Positions 52,250-62,863 are shown, counted from the stretch's first letter. The stretch is 64,000 nucleotides of DNA from Methylococcus sp. EFPC2 (GCF_016925495.1 NZ_CP070491.1:2232001-2296000); one strand, 5' to 3'. Notes: generated by a model from the sequence alone, not told the origin. Numbers and translations are program-made.

Positions 52250-54679
52250 CTAATGGGCCACTAAGGCCGTCGGCGGGTTTCCAGAAATGGCTGCGTGCTC
52301 GGCACCTTTCGCGCCTGAAGCCGTTTCTAGCGGTTCCGGCATACGCTGAAGTGCGTGCGCCAGCACTTCGTCTATCCAGCGGACCGGAACAATCTCCAGA
52401 TCTTGCTTGATGTTTTTGGGGATTTCATTCAAGTCCTTCTCGTTATCTCGAGGAATCAATACCTTACGTATTCCGCCACGGTGAGCGGCTAATAGCTTTT
52501 CCTTCAGGCCGCCGATAGGCAAAACCTCGCCTCGCAGCGTGATTTCCCCGGTCATCGCCACTTCGGAGCGAACAGGAATACCGGAGAGCGTCGACACCAG
52601 AGCCGTACACATACCGATACCCGCGCTAGGACCATCCTTGGGCGTCGCCCCCTCCGGCACGTGAATATGCACATCGTGCTTCTGGTAAAATGCGGGGTCT
52701 ATACCCAACTTCTCCGCCCGAGTCCTTGCCACCGTCATCGCGGTGTGAATGGACTCCTGCATCACCTCGCCGAGTTTGCCCGTGTAGGTTTGTTTGCCCG
52801 AGCCCGGCATAATGACCGCCTCTATTGTTAGCAATTCGCCCCCGACTTCCGTCCAGGCTAAACCAGTCACCTGCCCGACCTGATCGTTCTCCTCGGCTCT
52901 GCCGTAACGGAAACGTTGCACTCCCAGATATTGATCCAGGTTTTTGTGATTGACCGTAACCTTACGCGTACTGGCCTTAAGCAACAGATTCTTGACAACT
53001 TTGCGGCAGATCTTGGCGATCTCCCGTTCGAGTGAGCGGACCCCGGCCTCGCGTGTGTAATACCGGATGATGTCACGTATCGCCGTTTCGGTGATCTGTA
53101 TTTCGTGCTCTTTCAAGCCATTGTTCTTGACCTGCTTGGGAACAAGGTACCGCAAGGCGATGTTGATCTTTTCATCTTCCGTGTAGCCCGCGATGCGGAT
53201 AACCTCCATGCGATCTAGCAAGGGCGCGGGAATGTTCATCGTGTTGGCCGTGGCAACAAACATGACCTCCGACAAATCGAAATCCACTTCGAGGTAATGG
53301 TCGTTGAAGGTGTGGTTTTGCTCCGGATCCAGCACTTCAAGCAGCGCCGACGCCGGGTCGCCGCGAAAATCCATGGCCATTTTGTCGATTTCATCGAGCA
53401 TGAACATGGGGTTACGGGTCTTTACCTTGGACAAGTTTTGCAGGATCTTGCCCGGCATAGAACCGATATAGGTCCGGCGGTGCCCGCGTATTTCCGCTTC
53501 GTCGCGCACGCCGCCCAATGCCATGCGGACATATTTTCGGTTGGTCGCTCGCGCGATGGACTGCCCCAGCGACGTTTTGCCGACACCCGGCGGCCCCACG
53601 AGGCATAGTATGGGGCCCTTCATCTTGCGCACGCGCTGCTGTACGGCGAGGTATTCCAGGATACGCTCCTTCACCTTCTCCAGGCCGTAGTGCTCTTCTT
53701 CGAGTATGGTTTCCGCTTTCCGGATATCGTGGCTGACCTTGGTGCGTTTCTTCCACGGCACGTTCACCATCCAGTCGATATAGTTGCGCACCACCGTCGC
53801 CTCCGCAGACATCGGCGACATCAGGCGCAGTTTGTTCAATTCCGCCTCGGCTTTCGTGCGCGCGGCGTCCGGCATGCCGGACTTTTCGATCTTGCGAGCG
53901 AGTTCCTCCACCTCGTTGGGCACATCATCCATTTCGCCCAACTCCTTCTGAATCGCTTTCATCTGTTCATTCAGATAGTACTCGCGCTGATTCTTTTCCA
54001 TCTGCTGCTTCACCCGGCCGCGGATACGCTTTTCCATTTCCAGCATATCCACTTCGCCTTCCATGAACGTCATGAGACGTTCCAACCGAGCAGCGATATC
54101 AGCCATTTCGATGATGGCCTGCTTGTCCTCGATCTTGATGGTCATGTGGGCGGCGATGGTGTCGGCCAACCGGCTCGGATCGTCGATCCCCGCTAGCGAA
54201 TTCAATACTTCCGGCGGTATCCGTTTATTCAGCTTGACGTACTGATCGAAGGAATTGATCGCGGTCCTCGAGAGAACCTCGACCTCCTGGTCGGACAAGG
54301 AAAGCTCATCGTGTAGAGGCGAAACGGAAGCCATGAAATGCTTGCCTTCCATTACGTAGCGCTGTACCCGCGTCCGCTGTTCGCCTTCTACCAATACCTT
54401 GACCGTTCCATCCGGCAATTTGAGCAATTGCAGGATGTTCGACAAGGTACCCACTTCATACAGGTCATCGAAGCTCGGCTCGTCGATATCGGCATCTCTT
54501 TGTGCGACCAACAGTATCTGCTTATGCTCGCGCATGGCATCGTCCAGCGCCTGGATCGACTTCTCCCGCCCGACGAATAACGGTATCACCATGTGGGGAT
54601 ACACAACGACATCTCGCAGAGGCAATACCGGGACCAGTTTTTCCAACTGCGCCGGATTTTCGTTTGTTTCGCTATTCAT
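52250..54679 (-). CDS. lon: ATP-dependent protease Lon
   Basis: An 809-residue LonA protease. The N-terminal substrate-binding region ([21 protein letters not shown]) is followed by the AAA+ module with Walker [12 protein letters not shown] (about 355-365) and the Walker B-like [10 protein letters not shown]. The C-terminal protease domain has the serine in KDGPSAGI and the catalytic lysine downstream. It degrades misfolded and regulatory proteins. A sigma-32-like promoter (54713-54742) is visible upstream. It is part of the tig-clpP-clpX-lon-hupB block. Confidence 0.97.
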   Translation of the reverse strand: MNSETNENPAQLEKLVPVLPLRDVVVYPHMVIPLFVGREKSIQALDDAMREHKQILLVAQRDADIDEPSFDDLYEVGTLSNILQLLKLPDGTVKVLVEGEQRTRVQRYVMEGKHFMASVSPLHDELSLSDQEVEVLSRTAINSFDQYVKLNKRIPPEVLNSLAGIDDPSRLADTIAAHMTIKIEDKQAIIEMADIAARLERLMTFMEGEVDMLEMEKRIRGRVKQQMEKNQREYYLNEQMKAIQKELGEMDDVPNEVEELARKIEKSGMPDAARTKAEAELNKLRLMSPMSAEATVVRNYIDWMVNVPWKKRTKVSHDIRKAETILEEEHYGLEKVKERILEYLAVQQRVRKMKGPILCLVGPPGVGKTSLGQSIARATNRKYVRMALGGVRDEAEIRGHRRTYIGSMPGKILQNLSKVKTRNPMFMLDEIDKMAMDFRGDPASALLEVLDPEQNHTFNDHYLEVDFDLSEVMFVATANTMNIPAPLLDRMEVIRIAGYTEDEKINIALRYLVPKQVKNNGLKEHEIQITETAIRDIIRYYTREAGVRSLEREIAKICRKVVKNLLLKASTRKVTVNHKNLDQYLGVQRFRYGRAEENDQVGQVTGLAWTEVGGELLTIEAVIMPGSGKQTYTGKLGEVMQESIHTAMTVARTRAEKLGIDPAFYQKHDVHIHVPEGATPKDGPSAGIGMCTALVSTLSGIPVRSEVAMTGEITLRGEVLPIGGLKEKLLAAHRGGIRKVLIPRDNEKDLNEIPKNIKQDLEIVPVRWIDEVLAHALQRMPEPLETASGAKGAEHAAISGNPPTALVAH

Positions 54680-54712
54680 AAATGACCTGTGGGTCGAGGA
54701 TACGACTTCTTC

Positions 54713-54742
54713 TATATGGGCGATCGAAGCTCAAAATACAAG
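54713..54742 (-). promoter_or_regulatory. sigma-32-like heat-shock promoter of lon
   Basis: On the minus strand CTTGTAT is followed after 14 bases by GCCCATATA, close to the heat-shock consensus (CTTGAAA / CCCCATNTA). It would place the transcription start about 25-30 bases before the lon ATG, in line with lon being a heat-shock gene in relatives. Confidence 0.5.
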
Positions 54743-54920
54743 GGGAGGCGAAAGAAATCCGTTCCCTCTAACGAAGCTGAAGTAGTTCGGCCGGCGGGAT
54801 CAAGGCCGGGCCCGGAAATGGAGGACTAAGAGCGAGCCGGCGGAACGACGGCTCATGTAACGATGTTTGCCGGGTAGGCATGCACCCCGACCGTTGCGGC
54901 CGGGGTTTAAACCTACGAAA

Positions 54921-56192
54921 TCACTCGCCTGCCGCCAGCTGCTTTTCGCTTTTGTAGATGAGGAGAGGCTCTCCCTCTCCCCGGATGACTTTATCGTCGA
55001 TGACGACCTTGGAGATATGCTCACTGGACGGCAGCTCATACATGGTGTCCAGCAAGGCGTGTTCGAGTATGGTGCGCAGACCACGGGCGCCGGTCTTACG
55101 CTCCATGGCCCGCTTGGCGATGGAACCCAAGGCATCCTCGCGTATTTCGAGGTCGCAGCCTTCCATTTCGAACAGCTTCTTGTACTGTTTAACCAAGGCG
55201 TTTTTGGGCTCCGTCAGGATTTTGACCAATGCTGCCTGATCGAGCTCTTCCAGCGTTGCCACCACGGGCAAGCGGCCGACGAACTCGGGTATCAGCCCAT
55301 AACGGATCAGATCCTCCGCCTCCACCTCGGCCAAGATCTCGCCGACGTTTTTGCTTTCATCCTTGCTTTTGACTTCGGCCGAAAAACCGATGCCGCCCTT
55401 CTCCGAACGGGAGCGGATGATCTTGTCCAATCCCGCGAACGCCCCGCCGCAAATGAACAGTATGTTGGCCGTATTGACCTGCAAGAACTCCTGCTGGGGG
55501 TGTTTGCGGCCGCCTTGCGGCGGAACCGAAGCGACCGTGCCCTCGATCAGCTTCAACAATGCCTGCTGCACACCCTCGCCCGACACGTCGCGGGTGATCG
55601 ACGGATTATCGGATTTACGCGAAATCTTATCGATCTCGTCGATGTAGACGATGCCGGATTCGGCCTTCTCGACATCGTAATCGCATTTCTGCAGGATTTT
55701 CTGGATGATGTTTTCGACGTCCTCGCCGACATAGCCGGCTTCCGTCAGCGTCGTCGCATCCGCGATGGTGAAAGGCACATCCAGCAGGCGCGCAAGCGTT
55801 TCGGCCAGCAGCGTTTTTCCGGAGCCGGTCGGGCCTATGAGCAGTATATTGCTCTTGGCCAGTTCCACGTCGTTCTTGCGATTCTGCGCCCGCAACCGCT
55901 TGTAATGGTTGTAGACCGCGACCGCCAGCGTCCGTTTGGCCTTTTCCTGGCCGATGACGTACTCGTCGAGGACCTCCTTGATCTCCTTGGGCTTCGGCAG
56001 CCTGTCCGAGCCGGCGGCCATCGTATCCTGCAATTCCTCGCGTATGATGTCGTTACAGAGCTCGACACATTCGTCACACACGAACACGGCAGGCCCTGCA
56101 ATCAGCTTGCGTACTTCATGCTGACTCTTGCCGCAAAACGAACAGTAGAGGAGCTTGCCGCTCCCGTCTTTGCTATTTTTTTCGTCACTCAT
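54921..56192 (-). CDS. clpX: ClpX ATPase subunit of ClpXP
   Basis: A 423-residue unfoldase. The N-terminal zinc-binding domain has CSFCGK and [12 protein letters not shown]+ motifs are Walker A GPTGSGKT (about 119-126), Walker [11 protein letters not shown] and the pore loop region GYVGEDVEN. The IGF loop that docks ClpP is not obvious in my reading. It recognises tagged substrates and feeds ClpP, encoded just upstream. The gap to lon is about 240 bp. Confidence 0.97.
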   Translation of the reverse strand: MSDEKNSKDGSGKLLYCSFCGKSQHEVRKLIAGPAVFVCDECVELCNDIIREELQDTMAAGSDRLPKPKEIKEVLDEYVIGQEKAKRTLAVAVYNHYKRLRAQNRKNDVELAKSNILLIGPTGSGKTLLAETLARLLDVPFTIADATTLTEAGYVGEDVENIIQKILQKCDYDVEKAESGIVYIDEIDKISRKSDNPSITRDVSGEGVQQALLKLIEGTVASVPPQGGRKHPQQEFLQVNTANILFICGGAFAGLDKIIRSRSEKGGIGFSAEVKSKDESKNVGEILAEVEAEDLIRYGLIPEFVGRLPVVATLEELDQAALVKILTEPKNALVKQYKKLFEMEGCDLEIREDALGSIAKRAMERKTGARGLRTILEHALLDTMYELPSSEHISKVVIDDKVIRGEGEPLLIYKSEKQLAAGE

Positions 56193-56274
56193 TGCTATCC
56201 TCCTGCCGCTCGCGGCTGCCGCACGATGTAACCTGCGGCTCAGTGGATGTAAAGTACCTCCGGCGGAGGAAGCC

Positions 56275-56895
56275 TCAAGCCGATGCCGGCTGCCGGTTTG
56301 CCAGTACTTTATCGATTAGACCATACTGAGCCGCTTCCTCACCACTCATGAAGTTGTCACGGTCGGTGTCGACCTGGATTTTTTCCAGCGGCTGGCCGGT
56401 ATGGTGAGCCAACACGCGATTCAGTTTTTCGCGAATGGACAGGATTTCCTTGGCGTGAATGGCGATATCGCTGGCCTGTCCCTGAAACCCACCCAAGGGC
56501 TGGTGGATCATCACGCGGGAATGGGGCAGACAGTAACGCTTGCCCGCAGCGCCACCGGTCAGCAACAGCGCGCCCATGCTGGCGGCCTGGCCGATACACA
56601 GCGTGCTGACATCGGGCTTGATGAATTGCATGGTGTCGTAGATCGCCATCCCCGCCGTGACTACGCCGCCGGGCGAGTTGATGTACAAATGGATGTCCTT
56701 GTCGGGGTTCTCCGACTCCAGAAACAACATCTGTGCAATCACCAGATTGGCCATGTAGTCTTCGACCGGACCGACCAAAAAAATGACCCGTTCCTTGAGC
56801 AGGCGCGAATATATGTCGAATGCGCGTTCGCCACGCGCCGACTGCTCGATAACGATAGGTACCAAGCCGGTCGCTTGAGTTTCGAAAGTGTTCAT
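56275..56895 (-). CDS. clpP: ClpP protease subunit
   Basis: A 206-residue serine protease of the ClpXP and ClpAP complexes. The triad segments are [14 protein letters not shown] (Ser near residue 107), MIHQPLGG (His near 132) and [10 protein letters not shown] (Asp). The propeptide start ALIPIVIEQ-like sequence appears as [25 protein letters not shown]. The length fits. It lies 82 bp before clpX in the direction of transcription and 35 bp after tig. Confidence 0.97.
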   Translation of the reverse strand: MNTFETQATGLVPIVIEQSARGERAFDIYSRLLKERVIFLVGPVEDYMANLVIAQMLFLESENPDKDIHLYINSPGGVVTAGMAIYDTMQFIKPDVSTLCIGQAASMGALLLTGGAAGKRYCLPHSRVMIHQPLGGFQGQASDIAIHAKEILSIREKLNRVLAHHTGQPLEKIQVDTDRDNFMSGEEAAQYGLIDKVLANRQPASA

Positions 56896-56930
56896 CTGCT
56901 CGCTTATCGGTAGAGGGTGGATACGAATCG

Positions 56931-58247
56931 CTAGCTCGCGGCCTGAGCGGCAGCCTGCATCAAGTCGCTAAAAGCGATTTGCGTCTCTTCCACTTTAGCC
57001 TTGGCCAGCACGACATCGACCAGTTGGTCTTCCAGCACCAGGCTCTGCACATTGCGCAATTGCTCGGGCGTATTGTAGTACCACTGGACCACCTGCTCGG
57101 GGCTCTCGTAGCTCGCCGCGATGTCCTCGACCGCCTCGCGCACGCGCGCCTGATCGACAGTCAGCTTCTCCGACTCGATCAGCTTGTTGAGGAGCAGGCC
57201 AAGCGCCACTCTACGCCGTGCGATGGGCTCGTAGTAGGCCCTCAGGGAGGTCTCATCGAGCGCCTGCTTCTGCTTTTGGGCAGACTCCCGCTGGGGCTGC
57301 GACAAGTGCTCGATTTCCTGATCGATTAAGACTTTCGGCAAGGCGATGCTGGTATTGCGTTCATACAAGACCTCCATCACCGAAGATTTGGTCCGTGCCT
57401 TGAGCGAGCGATTCATTTCGCGCGTCATGTTCTCGCGGATATCCGAGCGGAACGCATCCACATCGCCGTCCTCTATGCCGAAGGACCTTACGAATTCGCC
57501 ATCGAGTTCCGGCAGAACCTTTTCTTCGACCTTGCCGACTTCGACCTCGAAGCGGGCCGTCTTGCCGGCTAATTTTTCGGCGGAATAATCCGACGGGAAC
57601 TCGATCTCGAAATTGAGGTTAGCTCCGGCGCTCACGCCGATCAGCTTGTCCTCGAACCCCGGGATCAACATGTTCGAGCCCAACTCCACAGGCAGATTTT
57701 CCACCTTGCCGTTGGTGAAGTTTTCTTCGCCCAGCAAGCCCTCGAAACTGATGGTGACGCGATCGGCCTTGACGGCGGGGCGCTCGGCGACTTGCCAGGT
57801 GGCACGCTGATCGCGCAGGCGCTGTATCATGGCCTCGACATCCTGATCGGCCACCTCGGACGCATAACGTTTGACCTCCAGGGCTTCGAGCGGCATAGGC
57901 ACGAACTCCGGCATGACCTCGAAATCGGCCACATAGCTCAAGCCCTCGCCTTCTTCGGCGCTGGCGGAACTAATCGTCGGGCCCCCGGCCGGAATCAGCT
58001 TCTCGTTGCGTACCGCCTCGTTGAAGCTGGACTGAATCAGATCCGACAACACTTCGTCGCGCACACCCGGCCCATAGCGTTTTTCGATCAGGCTGCGGGG
58101 CACCTTCCCAGGCCTGAAGCCGTCGATTTTCACCTTGCCCGCCAAGGATTTCAGTCGCTTAGCGACCTGCTCGCGAATTTTTTCCTCGGGGACCTGTACG
58201 GTCATCTTCCTATTCAACTCGGATGTCGATTCGACGGAAACCTGCAT
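56931..58247 (-). CDS. tig: trigger factor chaperone
   Basis: A 438-residue ribosome-associated chaperone and prolyl isomerase. The N-terminal ribosome-binding signature is [17 protein letters not shown] (about 42-58). The FKBP-like PPIase domain covers about 160-245 ([14 protein letters not shown]...[20 protein letters not shown]), and a long helical C-terminal arm follows. It meets nascent chains at the exit tunnel. It is the first gene of the tig-clpP-clpX-lon block and lies downstream of a tRNA-Leu gene on the same strand. Confidence 0.96.
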   Translation of the reverse strand: MQVSVESTSELNRKMTVQVPEEKIREQVAKRLKSLAGKVKIDGFRPGKVPRSLIEKRYGPGVRDEVLSDLIQSSFNEAVRNEKLIPAGGPTISSASAEEGEGLSYVADFEVMPEFVPMPLEALEVKRYASEVADQDVEAMIQRLRDQRATWQVAERPAVKADRVTISFEGLLGEENFTNGKVENLPVELGSNMLIPGFEDKLIGVSAGANLNFEIEFPSDYSAEKLAGKTARFEVEVGKVEEKVLPELDGEFVRSFGIEDGDVDAFRSDIRENMTREMNRSLKARTKSSVMEVLYERNTSIALPKVLIDQEIEHLSQPQRESAQKQKQALDETSLRAYYEPIARRRVALGLLLNKLIESEKLTVDQARVREAVEDIAASYESPEQVVQWYYNTPEQLRNVQSLVLEDQLVDVVLAKAKVEETQIAFSDLMQAAAQAAS

Positions 58248-58400
58248 TTTACAACCTCAAGATATTGGTTTTTCGGTCAATGGAAAGGGGGAAGCGCGAC
58301 GCGCCTGAACCGGAACACTCGAATCGATCGCCCGCTGGGGCCATCATCGAAATGCGGTCGGGGATTCGATTAGAATTCGGTCACAAAAATCATAGGAAAT

Positions 58401-58485
58401 TGGTGCGAATGGAGAGACTCGAACTCTCACGGGTTGCCCCACTGGAACCTAAATCCAGCGCGTATACCAGTTTCGCCACATTCGC
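58401..58485 (-). tRNA. tRNA-Leu (anticodon TAG)
   Basis: An 85-nt tRNA with encoded CCA and a long variable arm. The acceptor starts GCGAATGT, the anticodon region is CTGGATTTAGGTTCCAG and the T-loop is GAGTTCGAGTCTC. The long extra arm fits leucine. It lies upstream of tig on the minus strand. Confidence 0.93.
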
Positions 58486-58575
58486 AGATTGGGCAATTTC
58501 GGGCGATTATATCCCACTCGCATAAAATTGCCGACGTCCGCTGGACTGACGCCTCATCACAATTATAAAAAGCCA

Positions 58576-59493
58576 GTGCCCATTTTTCATCCCTTGCTCG
58601 CTCGCCTTCCATTTACCCTGCTGATCGCCCTTATCCCGCTTGCCTACCTGCTGGCCTGCGCAATCACGGCGGGTCTGCTGGCGCCGTTCCTACCGGCGCC
58701 ACTCCGTGGCCTCATCAATTTCGACACCCTGGTCCATCGGGGCGGCGAAGTGATTTTGATCTTGGGTCTGTTTCCGCTAGCGAAGCGCCTGCCCTTGGGA
58801 GCGCCGGACATTGGCCTGCCCGGCAGCCGCCACGTGCTGTGGCGACAGGTTCGGCGAGCCTTTCTCTGGGGATGCCTGATGATGGGCGTACATTTCGTGC
58901 TCATCATGGGCATCGAGGCACGCCGCATAGACCCGCAAAAGCTTGAGCTCCTGCGTTTAGCCAGGCTTGCGTTCAAAGGACTGCTCATCGGCATCGTAGT
59001 CGCCTCCATCGAGGAACCACTTTTTAGAGGCGTCCTGTTCGGTGGCTTGGTGAGCAGGATCGGTCGCCTCGGCGCCGTCTTGGTTTCGTCGTTCTATTTT
59101 GCGGCCCTGCACTTTCTGGACAGTGATCTGCGACCGACATGGGAGAATGTGGGATGGGACAGCGGACTTCGGATGATCATCGATGCGTTCAGCCACATCC
59201 CGCTCGCCGCGCCGGACGGCTTTCTCGCGCTTTTCGCGGCAGGCTCATTGCTCGCCTGCATCAGAATATGGCGCCCCTTGGGGCTCGGTTACTGCATGGG
59301 CCTGCACATGGGCTGGGTCTTCGTCATCAAGACGTTCAAGCCCTTCACTTACAACGGCACTGCGCTGATTCCCGGGCTGACCAGCCGTTACGACGGCATC
59401 ATCGGCTACCTTTCGGCCGCTTGGACGGCGGCGCTGATCGTGCTCGTTCTGGCCATGGCATTCCGGGCGAAAACCGCTCAAGAGGCATCATGA
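58576..59493 (+). CDS. CPBP-family intramembrane metalloprotease
   Basis: A 305-residue membrane protein with about eight hydrophobic helices and the CPBP (Abi/CAAX protease) motifs: SIEEPLFRGVLFG (motif 1, EExxxR), FAALHFLDSD (motif 2, His) and LHMGWVFVI (motif 3). These are the likely metal-binding residues of Rce1-type intramembrane proteases. The GTG start at 58576 (sequence PIFHPLLARLPFTLL) is chosen because any earlier start would run into the tRNA. Its last 16 bp overlap the convergent cupin gene. The target protein is unknown. Confidence 0.85.
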   Translation: MPIFHPLLARLPFTLLIALIPLAYLLACAITAGLLAPFLPAPLRGLINFDTLVHRGGEVILILGLFPLAKRLPLGAPDIGLPGSRHVLWRQVRRAFLWGCLMMGVHFVLIMGIEARRIDPQKLELLRLARLAFKGLLIGIVVASIEEPLFRGVLFGGLVSRIGRLGAVLVSSFYFAALHFLDSDLRPTWENVGWDSGLRMIIDAFSHIPLAAPDGFLALFAAGSLLACIRIWRPLGLGYCMGLHMGWVFVIKTFKPFTYNGTALIPGLTSRYDGIIGYLSAAWTAALIVLVLAMAFRAKTAQEAS

Positions 59494-59807
59494 TGCAAGG
59501 CCAGCCAGATCGTGTCGCACTCGGGGTCGGTCCATTCGACTCTATGGCGCCTATGCGCGGGAAGGTGGACATAATCGCCGGCCGCCAGCTCGATGAGCTC
59601 GTCCCGCCCCTCGATGCGTAAGCGTGCCGCGCCCCTCAGAAGCAACACCCACTCGGCCATGTCCTGATCGTACCACTCGCCCGCCGGCGTCACATGCCCG
59701 CGCGAGACGATGCGTTCCAGACGCAAGCCCCGCTTCTGCAGCAACGTGTCGAACGCCTCGGCAGACCGGTCAGGAGGCAGATCGCGATACAGGTTACCGA
59801 GACGCAC
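59478..59807 (-). CDS. small cupin-domain protein
   Basis: A 109-residue single-domain cupin. Typical pieces: RIVSRGHVTPAGEWYDQDMAEWVLLLRGAARLRI and LAAGDYVHLPAHRRHRVEWTD, with His residues positioned as metal ligands in the second motif. Relatives of this length begin with a sequence like NLxxDLP, so GTG 59807 (VRLGNLYRDLP) is preferred; an ATG at 59855 is possible but overlaps the upstream small gene by 62 bp. Function is unknown. Confidence 0.8.
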   Translation of the reverse strand: MRLGNLYRDLPPDRSAEAFDTLLQKRGLRLERIVSRGHVTPAGEWYDQDMAEWVLLLRGAARLRIEGRDELIELAAGDYVHLPAHRRHRVEWTDPECDTIWLALHHDAS

Positions 59808-60009
59808 CCGCCCGGCCCCCGATGCCGGCGAGCCTTTTCCATTGGGCGCCCGCATTCGGGGCGCTCATCGGAAAAGGCTCGCCAGCCTTATGTTTGGTTT
59901 TACGGGTATAGCCCTTGCGGTCCGCGAAAACGACGGACCGGTTGAACTTCTTCGCATGCTTGGCGACGGGATTAGGCCGCGACCCAAGGGGCGGCATGGC
60001 TTTCTTCAT
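59794..60009 (-). CDS. small basic protein (DUF7230-like)
   Basis: A 71-residue, Lys/Arg-rich protein (start MKKAMPPLGSRPNPVAKHAK) with the pattern PNPVAKHxxxFNRSVVFADRKGYTRKTKHKAGE of the small DUF7230 group. It is too basic and short for an enzyme; it could bind nucleic acid or ribosomes. The function is unknown. It overlaps the start of the cupin gene by 14 bp and lies just downstream of the TatD-like gene, so the three genes on this strand may be cotranscribed. Confidence 0.68.
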   Translation of the reverse strand: MKKAMPPLGSRPNPVAKHAKKFNRSVVFADRKGYTRKTKHKAGEPFPMSAPNAGAQWKRLAGIGGRAGASR

Positions 60010-60022
60010 CAGGGTTCTCCGT

Positions 60023-60697
60023 TCATAAAATGCCCGATGGTAGGGCAAAAAAGCGCGTGAAATTTCGATACATATGTTCTTTCAACTCATCCAACGGCAG
60101 GCCGCGCAAGTTCGCCGCCGCTTCATAAACCGAGACGATACATAGGCCCGAGTCGTCGGTTTCCAGCAACAGCCGATCCAACGCCAAGGCCGATACGAGT
60201 GCCGCGGCATTGGAGCGCGGATTCAACAGCGCAGGGCCCAGCGACAGATAGAACCCCTGCCTCAGCAGTTCGGCCGCAATCTGCGCGTTGCCATTATACC
60301 CGTGCACCAACAAGGGGACGGTCACTTTGAGCGCCTTGCTAAGCCGTACCAATTCCCCGTAGGCGCGTACGCAATGGACGATCAAGGGCTTGCCTACCTC
60401 CTCCGCCAGCCGCACCTGAGGTATGAACAAGGCCTCCTGTTCCGCGGGAAACCCGGCGCGCAGTCTATCCAGCCCGCACTCGCCTATTGCGACGACACGT
60501 TCATGCACCGCCAGCGCCCGCAATCGATCCACGAGCTCATCCGACACGTCGACCTCGCCCGCTTTCCAAGGGTGGATGCCAACCGAGTACATCCCCTCGT
60601 CCTCCGGCTGCACACCCAACTCGCCCCAACCAAGATTCACGACGGTCGGAAAACCCTCATCCGACCGCCGGTGGCTGTGCGCGTCAAGGTAATTCAC
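60023..60697 (-). CDS. TatD-family metal-dependent hydrolase
   Basis: A 224-residue amidohydrolase-type TIM barrel of the TatD family (DNase or RNase-like). Metal-ligand segments are YLDAHSHRR (residues 3-11), YSVGIHPW, AIGECGLDRL, LIVHCVRAYGE, LLVHGYNGN and LLLETDDSG. It is shorter than the usual 260 residues, so a helix or two is missing. GTG 60697 is chosen because AGGTGAG lies upstream and the fold starts there; ATG at 60724 or 60715 is possible. It probably precedes the small basic protein gene in one transcript. Confidence 0.85.
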   Translation of the reverse strand: MNYLDAHSHRRSDEGFPTVVNLGWGELGVQPEDEGMYSVGIHPWKAGEVDVSDELVDRLRALAVHERVVAIGECGLDRLRAGFPAEQEALFIPQVRLAEEVGKPLIVHCVRAYGELVRLSKALKVTVPLLVHGYNGNAQIAAELLRQGFYLSLGPALLNPRSNAAALVSALALDRLLLETDDSGLCIVSVYEAAANLRGLPLDELKEHMYRNFTRFFALPSGIL

Positions 60698-60868
60698 GGT
60701 CTCACCTGCCTTCATGCTGCTCATCTTCGAATTCGGTTCACGCAGGCAAAAACCCCAGGTCATAGCAAAAAGCTGCGACAGGCCTCTAGACTAGCCCACC
60801 ATAAGGAGGATGACCCCGCCTTCGGCGTGGCTCATCACGGCCCGACCCCCAAGCCCGAGGAGGTACAC

Positions 60869-61798
60869 ATGTCATCGCCATCCGACCTTCGCTTCGAACA
60901 AATCCACATCGACGCCGCGCGCAACGCCACCGACGATTTCAATCCCTTTCATGACCCGAGAAAATGCGGCGCCATACGCCACAATCCATACTCCGGCCCC
61001 ATAGCGCTGGGGTTCCAGCTTGAGGGCTTGATCGAATATCTCATCGGGCAACACCGGGAAGCCAACGCAGAAGCTGCCTACATCCAGGAGCACGACCTGC
61101 GCTACAGCAACTATCAGTTGAATTTCGTCGACGCCCTGTTACCCGGGCAAACCTTCTCCGTTGAGATCAAGCCATCCATTGCGAAATCCGATCCAGCCGG
61201 CCTGTCCAACCGCGTCATCATCCGCCGGCAGGACCGCTCCCTGCTATTGATGGGCTACAAGCGCGAATCCCGTGAGCCGCTATTTTTGCCGGATTTGGAC
61301 GCGTCCGCCTTCCCCGAGGTCACTCAGGCGCCGGATCGGGAATATCTGCCGGGCACGGATTATTTTCTCAAACGCAAATTTTTCACCACCGCCAACGCCA
61401 AGAACCTGCTTGCCGGATCGCTCGCCGACCAGGGGCATTATTTCGACGAATTGGAAGACAAGATACGCTTCCCCGAAATGTATCCCTGCGCACTGATCTC
61501 CTGTGCTTTGCTGGAACACGCGATGAACGAGGGGCACGACTTTTATACCAATCCCATGGTTTACACGGCACACAATATCTCCGTCGACCGGCTACTAGCG
61601 GCCACTATGCGCAGCAATGACAGGCTGGCCATGCTGGTACAGGGTCCGATGACCATCGACGCCGAACAGCAGGGCCTGGGCAAAGCCGAAGTTCCGCTGC
61701 AGCGTTATCGCTGCCTGGGCCTCGTACGGGAGCAGCAGGTGTTGTACCGGGCGGAAGTGTACTTGGCACCCTTGTCGGCCATCGCGGCCTCCCAATAA
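60869..61798 (+). CDS. hot-dog/MaoC-like protein of unknown function
   Basis: A 309-residue soluble protein. Near the N-terminus NATDDFNPFHDPRKC and GPIALGFQLEG resemble the MaoC hydration motif (D-x4-H region with the following G-x-P/A). The second half (about 170-305) looks like another hot-dog unit with TNPMVYTAHNISVDRLLAA. The overall pattern recalls the DUF3581 group, and I suspect a CoA- or acyl-carrier-linked role. The ATG at 60869 has a strong GAGGAGG site 6 bases upstream. No neighbour informs its function. Confidence 0.72.
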   Translation: MSSPSDLRFEQIHIDAARNATDDFNPFHDPRKCGAIRHNPYSGPIALGFQLEGLIEYLIGQHREANAEAAYIQEHDLRYSNYQLNFVDALLPGQTFSVEIKPSIAKSDPAGLSNRVIIRRQDRSLLLMGYKRESREPLFLPDLDASAFPEVTQAPDREYLPGTDYFLKRKFFTTANAKNLLAGSLADQGHYFDELEDKIRFPEMYPCALISCALLEHAMNEGHDFYTNPMVYTAHNISVDRLLAATMRSNDRLAMLVQGPMTIDAEQQGLGKAEVPLQRYRCLGLVREQQVLYRAEVYLAPLSAIAASQ

Positions 61799-61839
61799 GC
61801 CCCGCGATAGCCCGCCGAAAACGTGCTTGCATAATTGAG

Positions 61840-61851
61840 ACGACCGGTCAT
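61840..61851. promoter_or_regulatory. TetR-type operator upstream of the regulator gene
   Basis: The near-palindrome ACGACCGGTCAT lies 14 bases before the regulator start. The same core, ACGACCGGTCGT, recurs at 62490-62501, so both are probably bound by the encoded TetR protein. Confidence 0.7.
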
Positions 61852-61864
61852 ATTATGATGCCCC

Positions 61865-62461
61865 ATGCGCAAAATCACGACCAGACAGACCAACAAGGAA
61901 AAAATACTCGACCAAGGCGTCGTCCTGCTGATGCAGAGGGGTTATCACGGCACCGGTTTGCAGGACATCCTGCAGAGCGTCGGGGTGCCGAAAGGCTCTT
62001 TTTACAATTACTTCGGCAGCAAGGAAGATTTCGGCGCCGAGGTCGTCAGGCACTACATAGAACCCTTCATCCAACAATTGGACCGCCACCTCCAACGTCG
62101 GGAACTGACCGGGGCCGAGGCGCTGGACGCTTATTTCGGCGAGCTTATCGAAGAGGCGGAGCGGCGAAACTACCTGGGCGGCTGCCTGCTCGGCAATCTG
62201 ATCGGCGAAATTGGAGACACCAGCGAAACTTGCCGGCTTTCCCTGAGCGCCGCCCTGCACCGCTACCTGGACAAGATCGGGGAAGCTATCAGCCGGGGCC
62301 AGCAGGAAGGCAGCTTTCGTCAGGACAAGAGCGCGGGGGAACTGGCGGACATGCTGGTCAACGCCTGGCAAGGCGCCTTGTTGCGCATGAAAATCGAGCA
62401 ATCCGTCCAACCCTTGGAGGACTGTTGCCTGCTGTTTCTGAAAGACTATTTCAAGGCTTGA
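61865..62461 (+). CDS. TetR/AcrR-family repressor
   Basis: A 198-residue TetR-family regulator. The helix-turn-helix region is LMQRGYHGTGLQDILQSVGVPKGSFYNYFGSKEDFGAEVV (about 22-61). The C-terminal ligand-binding domain contains two or three cysteines (GGCLLGN, CRLSLS, DCCLLFL) that may sense an electrophile or thiol-reactive compound, as in AcuR/NemR-type proteins. A palindromic operator lies before its own gene and another in front of the neighbouring DUF4242 gene, so it is probably autorepressing and controls the DUF4242-mtoX side. Confidence 0.87.
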   Translation: MRKITTRQTNKEKILDQGVVLLMQRGYHGTGLQDILQSVGVPKGSFYNYFGSKEDFGAEVVRHYIEPFIQQLDRHLQRRELTGAEALDAYFGELIEEAERRNYLGGCLLGNLIGEIGDTSETCRLSLSAALHRYLDKIGEAISRGQQEGSFRQDKSAGELADMLVNAWQGALLRMKIEQSVQPLEDCCLLFLKDYFKA

Positions 62462-62489
62462 ACAGCGATCAGCCTGGCTTCTTTTAAAG

Positions 62490-62501
62490 ACGACCGGTCG
62501 T
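62490..62501. promoter_or_regulatory. TetR-type operator upstream of the DUF4242 gene
   Basis: A perfect 12-bp palindrome ACGACCGGTCGT, 43 bp before the ATG at 62544. It matches the operator at 61840 in 11 of 12 positions. Confidence 0.75.
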
Positions 62502-62543
62502 ATTCGCATTGGAACCTATCCCCCTAGAATGAGGAGCCCCACC

Positions 62544-62819
62544 ATGCCAAAGTACATCATCGAACGTGAAATTCCCGGCGCGGGACAACTGTCCCGTGAA
62601 AACCTGCAGGCCGTCTCGCAAACTTCCTGCAGCGTGCTCAGGAATCTCGGTCCCGAGATTCAATGGATAGAAAGCTATGTCACGGACGACAAGATCTACT
62701 GCGTGTACATCGCCCCCAATGAAGCCATCATACGGGAGCACGCAGAACAGGGAGGATTCCCGGCGAACAGCATCCGCCCGGTCCGCTCGCGCATCGACCC
62801 CACCACGGCGGAATCCTGA
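62544..62819 (+). CDS. DUF4242-family protein
   Basis: A 91-residue small protein matching the DUF4242 (SCO4226-like, ferredoxin-fold) family: MPKYIIEREIPGAGQLS at the start, IQWIESYVTDDKIYCVYIAPN in the centre and REHAEQGGFPANSI near the end. SCO4226 binds nickel, but the metal ligands cannot be verified here. It is preceded by GAGGAG and a TetR-type operator and is followed 44 bases later by the methanethiol-oxidase gene, so they may share a transcript. Confidence 0.85.
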   Translation: MPKYIIEREIPGAGQLSRENLQAVSQTSCSVLRNLGPEIQWIESYVTDDKIYCVYIAPNEAIIREHAEQGGFPANSIRPVRSRIDPTTAES

Positions 62820-62863
62820 CGGGCGGAAAGCCCCGACAAAAAATGAAGCGAGGTTATGCGACC

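Noticed and set aside
58489-58575. N-terminal extension of the CPBP protease
   Set aside because: This stretch begins at the 5' edge of the tRNA-Leu gene and is not conserved-looking; GTG at 58576 starts the fold.
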